15,676 bases of DNA, taken from positions 1 through 15,676 of the forward strand of contig JAAZLV010000337.1 in NCBI GenBank assembly GCA_012799155.1, read 5' to 3'. The stretch's first letter is position 1, and every line of letters starts with the position of its first letter. The stretch comes from Bacteroidales bacterium (GTDB lineage: Bacteria; Bacteroidota; Bacteroidia; Bacteroidales; Dysgonomonadaceae). The position numbers and the translations under genes were made by a program. This document shows, one piece after another, positions 10,001-15,676 of the stretch. The notes below the pieces were generated by a model that worked only from the letters and a program-made list of their open reading frames with translations, did no database searches and was not told the origin of the DNA.

Positions 10001-10897
10001 AACTCCGGCCTTCAAACCAGCTGCAGTTGCCTCCACTCCATCTTTAAGAAAATGATGTCCCTGGAAGATGTCGGAGATGGCTCCACAATCGCCCGTCACA
10101 TATCCATTCATGCCATATGTTTTTCTGGCAACGGAGTCTACAAGAAATATGCTGGCGGACACCGGTACTCCGTTTACGGCGTTGTATGCCGTCATGATGG
10201 AGGGGAGATTGTCCTTTTCTATCAGAGCTTTGTAGGGGGTGAGGTAGTACTCACGCATATCCCGTTCATCCAACTCAGAGTTGCCATTATGGCGGTTATA
10301 TTCACTGTTGTTGGCGATGTAGTGTTTGCCGGTAGGTACCGTTTTAAGGTAACGGGGATCATCACCCATCATCCCTCTCACAAAGCCGCTGGCCAGTGCG
10401 GAGACCAGGAAAGGATCTTCACTATAACTCTCTGCAGTACGACCCCAGCGGGGATCTCTGGCCGGTTCGATGACAGGAGACCAGTAGGTGAGGGTGAAGA
10501 TCCGTTCGTTATTGAAACCACGGGCTTCATCTGCAATCACTGAGGCTTCTTTTCTGATTAGCTCCGGATCCCAGGTACTGCCCACGGCAATGCTATTGGG
10601 AAATGAGGTGGCTGTCATCCCGGCATTGTTGTTTCTGCCTACCACCCCGTGCAGTGCCTCGCCCCAGACATCATACTTGTTGATCCCCAGTCGGGGTACC
10701 GGAGACATGGTATTCCCCAGCAGCGTTTGCTTTTCTTCCGGTGTCAAACGTGAAACCAGATCGGCCGCCCTTTCCTCAAACGTGTAGGCTGTATTGAGGT
10801 AGAGAGGTTGTGTATTACTTTTACTGCCGGCGTTCTGGGCAGAGAGATTAATCTGAAATAAGATCAGCAACAGGGTGCTGAATAAAAACTGTTTCAT
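7076..10897 (-). CDS. Multi-domain GH3 exo-beta-glycosidase (beta-xylosidase-like) with CBM6-like insertion and C-terminal Big2 and concanavalin-like domains
   Basis: 1273-residue secreted enzyme, well above the 700-900 usual for GH3. Signal peptide (about 1-20, LSAQ), then the TIM-barrel domain (about 35-345) with PARDPRWGR, the KHYIANN motif and nucleophile D270 in VTGDCGAI. The Asp-Cys pair is typical of the beta-xylosidase branch; beta-glucosidases usually show Asp-Trp. The alpha/beta sandwich is split by an insert (about 476-588) resembling a CBM6 module (GGTLEVRVGAPTG). It resumes with acid/base candidates E621/E622 in REESDR. A fibronectin-like domain (about 765-875), a bacterial Ig-like Big2 domain (about 885-962), a linker beta domain and a laminin-G/concanavalin-like domain (about 1042-1265) follow. 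It lies 44 nt downstream of GH95 and should end that operon. GH3 membership is certain; beta-xylosidase activity is likely but unproven. Confidence 0.92.
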   Translation of the reverse strand: MKQFLFSTLLLILFQINLSAQNAGSKSNTQPLYLNTAYTFEERAADLVSRLTPEEKQTLLGNTMSPVPRLGINKYDVWGEALHGVVGRNNNAGMTATSFPNSIAVGSTWDPELIRKEASVIADEARGFNNERIFTLTYWSPVIEPARDPRWGRTAESYSEDPFLVSALASGFVRGMMGDDPRYLKTVPTGKHYIANNSEYNRHNGNSELDERDMREYYLTPYKALIEKDNLPSIMTAYNAVNGVPVSASIFLVDSVARKTYGMNGYVTGDCGAISDIFQGHHFLKDGVEATAAGLKAGVDSDCGGEYQSNALEALQLGLITMTDIDRALINMMTIRMRLGEFDPPAIVPYSRLRPDIINDPAHNDLALEIATKSPVLLKNESVASTTTKALPLQTAKIRKIAVLGPQADRVELGDYSGPVEAHLSISHLQGLREYIEQHNLPIELFHGEGGNTSRRTDFHTLRSFTTRSSSGDRKEYKATDFDAAAPGIIATERFGNPTLQGIKDGDWTAFHNIDLTHLDSLILQLNVVQGGGTLEVRVGAPTGNIIASQRVESAEGERTFGRGITLPVKVNTLGITGPQDIYFVFREPQVESIDPATLEKVASADVALIFVGTDQNTGREESDRYSLSLPGNQLQLIEAVASVNPNTIVVMQTMGMVEVEAIKQNPHVPGLIYTGYNGQAQGTAMAKILFGEVNPGGKSSVTWYRSVNDLPPLGDYSLRGDDHKNGRTYWYFDKEVSYEFGYGLSYTTFDYSEINISKKEITPYDRITITTDVTNSGKRDGDEIVQIYLQTADATAKGRPLKQLKGFKRVTIPAGQTKTVSIDIDCSDLWYWDTEQNRITFDQGTYTFEVGASSRDIRGSVNAVMKGQLKQTLETVVVESNRMILNPGESAESRLSATLLDDSFVAIENTEVIYKTTNPSVVTVDQNGMITAHKPGVASVIASVTYNGTTASDSYPVKVVPDLTPATISVNGIPLQSFKPEVKAYSFQMKKQSSLPMVKATAVSETTTVEIDQVTSIPGTAIVRFIDYHTMEENSYYLNFDHSSLSDEFNGSNLGSQWEWIRENSDNHSFSSIPGSLTITTEKGDVSEHSNNARNLLLQSANNDWSIETKLTGSRAPSQPENAGIIAWQDDQNFVKLMLRAVTKTTRQRGPQPGTIDLLVEENDIARSAASFNLTEMITGDQQLYLRLTKEGAHYTAFYSLDGEMYQQLGSTDATLRNIKAGLIACDGIITQSMTSTFWFDSDTSKPETPFDVSFDYFHIKNSGIEYERMKK

Positions 10898-10941
10898 GGC
10901 TTTGTTTTTTTTGTTAGGAATATGTTGTTGATGTCACCCTT

Positions 10942-13365
10942 CTACTTTTTCCTGATATGATATCGTTTACCCACTTTGGTTTGCAAATCATACTCATAGA
11001 CCTTTAGGAGTTCATTCCTTTCATTATCAACAATCTCATCACTTATCAGGGGTGTTTTCATTTCTTCCTTTTGAAAGACGGGATTGGGATTTTCTCCTGA
11101 TGCCGGTTTGAGTCCTTTTCCTTCCAGTGGGACATAAGAGCGTATGCGCAGATTCCCTCCTAGTTGCGAGATGAAAGTGGCTTCGTGCAATGTGCCATTT
11201 GTCCAATCCATAGCTACTTCGAATCCTCCACGGGCAATGATACCCTTCACTGATCCACTCTCCCACCTCTCCGGCAGTGCCGGCAACAGGTGTACTGCCT
11301 CATCGTGACTCTGAAGCAACATTTCCGCCACACCGGCTGTCAGACCGAAGTTGCCGTCAATCTGAAAGGGTGGGTGTGCCGTAAATAGGTTGGGATAGGT
11401 ACGTCCGTTTCTCAATGGTCCGTTACCGGCTAGTGTCAGCATGTTTTGGATGATACGATAGGCATGATTACCATCCAGGAGACGTGCCCATAGGTTCACC
11501 TTCCAGCCAATGGACCATCCGGTAGCCTGATCGCCACGATAAATTAGTGACTGTCTGGCAGCATTAAATAGTGCCGGTGTAGAGTAGGGGGATATCTGGT
11601 TCCCGGGGTAAAGTCCATAGAGGTGCGACACATGTCGGTGTTCGTTTTTAGGGTCATCTATATCCTCAAGCCACTCCTGCAACTGTGCATGTTTACCTAT
11701 CTGCATTGGTGCCAGTTTGTCGGTAATGTCACGCAGTTGTCTGCTGTACTCCGGATCATTCCCTATCAGGTCGTTTGCTGCGGCAGTACGGGTAAATAGG
11801 TCGAACAGCAGCTGATTGTCCATGGTAGTGCCGGCTGTCACAGGGCCATGCTCAGGTGATACCGATGGACTGACCACCATCCACCCATTGTCGGGATGTG
11901 GGACTAAGGTGGAGAGAAAAAAGTCGGCAGCACCCTTCATCACTGGGAAATATTTCTCCAGGAAGACTTTGTCGCCAGTGAAAAGATAGTGTTCCCATAG
12001 GTGCTGGCAGAGCCATGCACCACCGGTTGGCCACATCCCGGCTGCTGCAAAGTCGACTGGCCCAGTGATCCTCCAGATATCGGTGTTGTGGTGCACCACC
12101 CATCCGTCAGCATTGTACATGCTACTTGCGGTCTCCTTTCCTGTTTGACTCAGTTCCTCTATCATCCGGAAGAGAGGAGTATGTGTTTCCGTGAGATTGG
12201 TCACCTCTGCTGGCCAGTAATTCATCTCTGCATTTATATTGAGTGTATACTTGCTGTCCCATGCAGGGTGGGTGCTGTTGTTCCAGATCCCCTGAAGGTT
12301 TGCTGGTTGTCCTCCCGGCTGCGAGGAAGAAATCAACAGGTAACGGCCGAACTGTGTAAGCAACGTCACCAGTGCAGGATCCTCTGTTTCTTTAAAAGAT
12401 GCAATTCGCTGTGTGGTGGTCAGATTCTGGGTGTCAGCCTCTTGTCCCAAGTGAAGACTGAAGCGGTGGAACTGCCGGGCATAAATCTCACTATGTTTTT
12501 TGAGGGCCTTGCTGTATTGTTTTGTGAGTGCCGCATTCAGCAGGTCTGTGGCCACTGCGGCAGGATCCTTGTCAAGAGTTTGATAATCTCTGAAGCTGGT
12601 GCCAATTGAGAGGTATAGAATCGCTTCCGATGCATTGCTGATACGAATCTTATCTTCACTTACCTCCACTGTTCCACCAATCTGTCTGACTAATGTCTGT
12701 ATCTCATATTCGATTTTCCCTTCGACTCCTTCATGGTCGATACCAACTCCTCTCAGCACCAGTCTGTCATCTCTCTTCGTGATGGTATGTTGTGCCGGAT
12801 TGCGATAGACAGCTTCAAATGAGATACTATTCTTTTTGTCGGCTGTCAACCGCAGTACAATCACATCATCGGCAAAAGAGGAGAATAACTCACGTTTGTA
12901 GGTGACACCGTTCACTTTATAGCGGGTGGTGGCAACTGCCTTTTCCAGGTCTAGCTCACGATAGTATTCCTGCCAATTGCTGTGACCCTCAAATTGGAGG
13001 ATCAGACTGCCGGCTGTCTGGTAGGGCATGCCGTGTGGCCCACCGAAAAAGGTCTCATTGATTCGTTTGTCGGCTTCACCATACTCTTTTCGGAAGATCA
13101 TATCCTGTACTTCCTTTAGCGCACCGGACGCATTCTTGTTGTCGTTTCGGTGGGGTGATCCGCCCCAAAGGGTTTCCTCGTTAAGCTGTATCTCCTCCTC
13201 CGCGGGATTGCCATAAACCATTGCTCCCAGCCTGCTGTTTCCAAGGGGGAGTGCTTCCTCCCACACCTTCGCCGGTGTGTCGTACCACAGTTTTAAATCC
13301 TGTGCCGGGAGATGTAGAGAATACATGAAAAGAAGTAACGTGACAAAGAATGGTATCCTGTTCAT
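10942..13365 (-). CDS. GH95 alpha-L-fucosidase / alpha-L-galactosidase
   Basis: 807-residue secreted inverting enzyme expected to remove terminal alpha-L-fucose or alpha-L-galactose from plant polysaccharide side chains. Signal peptide (about 1-22, LPAQ), the N-terminal beta domain with the family signature around residues 25-75 ([31 protein letters not shown]), an (alpha/alpha)6 barrel, and a C-terminal beta domain. By analogy with the Bifidobacterium fucosidase AfcA (N421, N423, E566, D766), the catalytic set is N376 and N378 in [10 protein letters not shown], general acid E505 in VSPEH, and D670 in QIDGNFG. All are present. Length is normal and there is no frameshift. The residue two before N376 is Thr374, where AfcA and plant fucosidases have His; as I recall, this points to L-galactose. 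It starts 17 nt after the GH97 stop and is followed by GH3 after 44 nt. Confidence 0.93.
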   Translation of the reverse strand: MNRIPFFVTLLLFMYSLHLPAQDLKLWYDTPAKVWEEALPLGNSRLGAMVYGNPAEEEIQLNEETLWGGSPHRNDNKNASGALKEVQDMIFRKEYGEADKRINETFFGGPHGMPYQTAGSLILQFEGHSNWQEYYRELDLEKAVATTRYKVNGVTYKRELFSSFADDVIVLRLTADKKNSISFEAVYRNPAQHTITKRDDRLVLRGVGIDHEGVEGKIEYEIQTLVRQIGGTVEVSEDKIRISNASEAILYLSIGTSFRDYQTLDKDPAAVATDLLNAALTKQYSKALKKHSEIYARQFHRFSLHLGQEADTQNLTTTQRIASFKETEDPALVTLLTQFGRYLLISSSQPGGQPANLQGIWNNSTHPAWDSKYTLNINAEMNYWPAEVTNLTETHTPLFRMIEELSQTGKETASSMYNADGWVVHHNTDIWRITGPVDFAAAGMWPTGGAWLCQHLWEHYLFTGDKVFLEKYFPVMKGAADFFLSTLVPHPDNGWMVVSPSVSPEHGPVTAGTTMDNQLLFDLFTRTAAANDLIGNDPEYSRQLRDITDKLAPMQIGKHAQLQEWLEDIDDPKNEHRHVSHLYGLYPGNQISPYSTPALFNAARQSLIYRGDQATGWSIGWKVNLWARLLDGNHAYRIIQNMLTLAGNGPLRNGRTYPNLFTAHPPFQIDGNFGLTAGVAEMLLQSHDEAVHLLPALPERWESGSVKGIIARGGFEVAMDWTNGTLHEATFISQLGGNLRIRSYVPLEGKGLKPASGENPNPVFQKEEMKTPLISDEIVDNERNELLKVYEYDLQTKVGKRYHIRKK

Positions 13366-13382
13366 AACTGATGTTGTTCAAA

Positions 13383-15290
13383 TTAATTGATAATTGCTAC
13401 AAAACCGCCGCGGGGAAGACATTCCACCTTAATCGTTTCAGGGAAATCTGAGAGTGCTGATGCTTCTTCAATTGCAAAACTTCTCTGATCAACTCCATCC
13501 CTAAATAGGGTAATCGTGTCATGTGTTCCGTCGAGTAAGAGATGTGGGAGTGTCAACGAAAGAGGCTCATCGGTGCCGTTAATACCAGCCACAAACCAGT
13601 TATCCCCTTTACGCCGTGCCAACACCACCGATTCACCCGGGTAACCGTTCAGTAGTTTTGTCTCATCCCATGCCGTGGGTAGCCCGGAGAGAAACTCCCT
13701 GACTGGTTCGGGAAGAGAAAGATAGGATTCGGGACGATCCGGCATGTGTTGTAGTGCCGACTCGAATAAAACGGTCAGTGCCAGCTCATGGCCGTGGGAA
13801 GTGATGTGAGGGTGCTGTGAGTCGCTGAAGGTGCCGGGAGTGTAATCCATCGGTCCGACTACGTTTCTGGTAAAGGGAAGCGTCGCGTTGTGTCGCGCTG
13901 CTCTTTCTGTCAGTATAGGCCGGTTGTTGTACCACTCTGCACCATACACTGCTTCCACGGTCATCATATGGGGATATGTACGCTGCCATCCACGGGGCAA
14001 TGTTGCACCATGGAAGTTGATGAGCAGTTGAGCGTCGATGGCATCTTCCAGCAAGTCCAGGTAGTAATTCATCTCCTCATGCCCGTCACCGTTAAAGAAG
14101 TCAACCTTGATCCCTGACACGCCCATTTCGTTCAGTTTACGGTATTCGTTGAGTCTGCTCTCTTTTCCGTTCAGTACAAACAGGGGACCTGGTGCCCCTT
14201 CGCCATTCCAGCTGGTTGAAGAGTTGTACCATAACAACGTTTTGATCTCCTTCTCTGCGGCATATTGGACTGCATCGTTGACAGTGCCGCCGTTACCCAT
14301 CTCATTCCATTTCCAGTCAATCAGATTGTAAGGCCACTGCATCTCTGCAGCCAGGTCTATATATTCTTTAACCTTTTGAAAATCGTTTGAACCGTTGTTG
14401 TGTGCCCAGTAGATCCATGCTGCGGGACCCGGGGAAATCCAGCTGGTATCGGCAACCTTCGAAGGTTCAGAAACATCAGTAACCAGGGTCGATTCCACAA
14501 CATCTGCCAGTGTTCCAATAATCAGTACCCTCCAAGGCGACTCCCAGCTGCCTGTTACGGGCAGTAGCTTATCGGCGAGCTGCAGTCGGTAGGCACTGCT
14601 GTCGGCAGCATTGCTAAGATATGATCCACACCGATTGCGTTGGATGTTGGCTTCGGTAATCAATACAAAGACAGAGTCCGACGGCTCCAACAACAGTGGA
14701 TATGACCAGCTGGTATTGATGTGTCCTGAACGTGGATCCCGATCGGATATCCCACTCTGGGTAGGGGTATAGAAGCCTTCATAGTCGATCTTTAACGGCT
14801 GGTTCCACCGTCTGATGCCCTCAGCAATCGGGTAGGTTGTGGCCTCCTCCATGATATTTTCACCCTCATTTAGGCTATTGAACCGATAGCGGAAGGTCAC
14901 CCCATCATCGTAGGTGCGAACGATGAGATCCAACTTTTCTCCCTTCGGATTTTCGTAACTGAATGTACTTTCAAATCCGTGGTTGCTGCAATCACTTTTT
15001 TTGCCAGTAATCATTGTATACTCCTCAACAATCTCCACCGGTGATGTGACAGATACAAGCTTCATGCTGTCTGTCAGGTTCCGTCTGTCTGTTTTAAGCC
15101 CTGTGAGCAGATTGTCGAAGAGTGTGTAGCTGCTACCGGCATCACTGTAGGTGATGGTCAGTGTGGGTTGACCTACTGTATTGCTTGCCTCTACCCTGAT
15201 CTTGCCGTTTGGAGAAGTGAGTGGTTTTAGGCCTGATTGGCAGGAAATGGTGAAGCTGAGCAAGATTGCCAGATATATTATTCGTTGCAT
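13383..15290 (-). CDS. GH97 retaining alpha-galactosidase-type glycosidase, putative lipoprotein
   Basis: 635 residues, the usual GH97 size. The N-terminal beta-sandwich (about 25-280, including DDGVTFRYRF) is followed by a TIM barrel (about 285-550) and a small C-terminal beta domain. GH97 contains inverting alpha-glucosidases (SusB type, Glu bases) and retaining alpha-galactosidases (BT_1871 type, Asp nucleophile). Here the strand motif GIKVDFF supplies D397, and GAEW supplies E452. Their spacing of 55 equals that of D415 and E470 in BT_1871, which supports the retaining alpha-galactosidase branch. The N-terminus reads MQRII...FTISC, a lipoprotein signal with Cys17 as the lipidated residue, so it is probably membrane-anchored, unlike its Sec-secreted neighbours. 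Its ATG overlaps the GH31 stop by one base (TAATG), implying translational coupling. Confidence 0.92.
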   Translation of the reverse strand: MQRIIYLAILLSFTISCQSGLKPLTSPNGKIRVEASNTVGQPTLTITYSDAGSSYTLFDNLLTGLKTDRRNLTDSMKLVSVTSPVEIVEEYTMITGKKSDCSNHGFESTFSYENPKGEKLDLIVRTYDDGVTFRYRFNSLNEGENIMEEATTYPIAEGIRRWNQPLKIDYEGFYTPTQSGISDRDPRSGHINTSWSYPLLLEPSDSVFVLITEANIQRNRCGSYLSNAADSSAYRLQLADKLLPVTGSWESPWRVLIIGTLADVVESTLVTDVSEPSKVADTSWISPGPAAWIYWAHNNGSNDFQKVKEYIDLAAEMQWPYNLIDWKWNEMGNGGTVNDAVQYAAEKEIKTLLWYNSSTSWNGEGAPGPLFVLNGKESRLNEYRKLNEMGVSGIKVDFFNGDGHEEMNYYLDLLEDAIDAQLLINFHGATLPRGWQRTYPHMMTVEAVYGAEWYNNRPILTERAARHNATLPFTRNVVGPMDYTPGTFSDSQHPHITSHGHELALTVLFESALQHMPDRPESYLSLPEPVREFLSGLPTAWDETKLLNGYPGESVVLARRKGDNWFVAGINGTDEPLSLTLPHLLLDGTHDTITLFRDGVDQRSFAIEEASALSDFPETIKVECLPRGGFVAIIN

Positions 15291-15292
15291 TA
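15288..15292 (-). other. TAATG stop-start overlap coupling GH31 and GH97
   Basis: On the minus strand the GH31 stop TAA (15292-15290) shares its last A with the ATG of the GH97 gene (15290-15288). Such overlaps usually mean co-transcription and re-initiation by the same ribosome. The purine-rich stretch just before (AAAAGAGAGA) could act as a weak ribosome binding site. Confidence 0.85.
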
Positions 15293-15676
15293 TCTCTCTT
15301 TTTTATCAAGTAATGTGATTTCTTTTCGCTTTCCGTTATAGTTGATTGTAACTGTTTCGTTCTTCTCTGTTCGCGGCTTCACCACTAGCAGACGAAAGGT
15401 GCGGCTCTTCTCCATTCCAGGGAAAGTGCCTTTACGTGTTCCGATAGTTAAAGTTGCAGCCGCATCATCCCATTTCATTTCAATGGAGCTGAAGATGCCT
15501 TTTTCATATTGATAATTGTCGCCTTCATCCTCATAGAGGGTGAAGGATGCATCTGCACCCGGATAAATACGTATCTCCATTGGTTCGCCAGATGACTGAG
15601 ATGTGAATTGTTTGGCAGGGCCCATCGGAATGATGGAACCGGCCCTGACAAAAAGTGGAATGGCGGTGAGATCGAC
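15290..15676 (-). CDS. GH31 alpha-xylosidase/alpha-glucosidase, C-terminal fragment
   Basis: The last 128 residues of a gene that continues past the right edge; the frame is open to 15676. The fragment opens with the conserved strand IPLFVRAGSIIPMG, which ends the GH31 proximal beta domain. It continues into a DUF5110-type domain (FTLYEDEGDNYQYEKG, then SIEMKWDD and LTIG). DUF5110 is common in Bacteroidota GH31 alpha-xylosidases and alpha-glucosidases. The catalytic barrel is outside the window, so alpha-xylosidase versus alpha-glucosidase cannot be judged from residues; the neighbours favour alpha-xylosidase. An ATG at 15625 lies within the conserved strand and is an internal Met, not the true start. 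It is the first gene visible in the GH31-GH97-GH95-GH3 operon. Confidence 0.85.
   Translation of the reverse strand, partial: VDLTAIPLFVRAGSIIPMGPAKQFTSQSSGEPMEIRIYPGADASFTLYEDEGDNYQYEKGIFSSIEMKWDDAAATLTIGTRKGTFPGMEKSRTFRLLVVKPRTEKNETVTINYNGKRKEITLLDKKER

Noticed and set aside
10052..10543. 163-codon plus-strand open frame, and a similar 161-codon frame at 8525-9010
   Set aside because: Both are antisense to conserved GH3 motifs and have no signal peptide, start context or recognisable family.
12001..12609. 202-codon open frame on the plus strand
   Set aside because: Lies entirely antisense to the GH95 gene, whose catalytic residues are intact across this interval. Its translation shows no domain and is Cys/Ile-rich in the way of a shadow frame.
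15290..15625. Separate small gene starting at ATG 15625
   Set aside because: The frame stays open to the window edge and the residues before the Met (IPLFVRAGSIIP) are conserved GH31 sequence, so this is the tail of a larger gene.

Overview
The window is a stretch of carbohydrate-utilisation DNA from a Bacteroidota bacterium, most likely the order Bacteroidales. Three things point there: a giant hybrid two-component system (periplasmic propeller sensor, histidine kinase, receiver and AraC-type DNA-binding domain in one chain); a set of secreted glycoside hydrolases (GH31, GH97, GH95, GH3, GH43) plus a CE1-type esterase; and -7 boxes of the Bacteroidota type (TAnnTTTG) with few recognisable Shine-Dalgarno sites. 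I cannot name the genus from sequence alone.

All seven genes lie on the minus strand, so transcription runs from high to low coordinates. In that order: the 3' end of a GH31 alpha-xylosidase/alpha-glucosidase (15676-15290, cut by the window edge); a GH97 enzyme of the retaining alpha-galactosidase type (15290-13383); a GH95 alpha-L-fucosidase/alpha-L-galactosidase (13365-10942); a large multi-domain GH3 enzyme with a carbohydrate-binding-module-like insertion and extra C-terminal domains (10897-7076); the hybrid two-component regulator (6900-3016); a GH43 beta-xylosidase/arabinofuranosidase with a C-terminal concanavalin-like domain (2909-1185); and a CE1-like esterase with an N-terminal CBM48-like domain (1133 to the left edge, C-terminus missing). 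GH31, GH97, GH95 and GH3 are packed as one operon (gaps of -1, 17 and 44 nt). Gaps of 175 and 106 nt flank the regulator, and each holds a plausible Bacteroidota -7 box, so the regulator and the GH43-CE1 pair probably have their own promoters.

Together the genes look like the periplasmic side-chain-trimming half of a polysaccharide utilisation locus. Enzymes for alpha-xylosyl, alpha-galactosyl, alpha-L-fucosyl or alpha-L-galactosyl, beta-xylosyl/arabinosyl and ester groups best match a heavily decorated, cereal-bran-type glucuronoarabinoxylan. Xyloglucan is the main alternative. No SusC/SusD pair, endo-xylanase or transposase is visible here. I found no wholly new biological system. The points most worth a second look are the domain architecture of the GH3 protein, the Thr at the substrate-selectivity position of GH95, and the regulator sitting between two enzyme transcription units. 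No unassigned stretch exceeds 300 bases; the largest gap is 175 nt.
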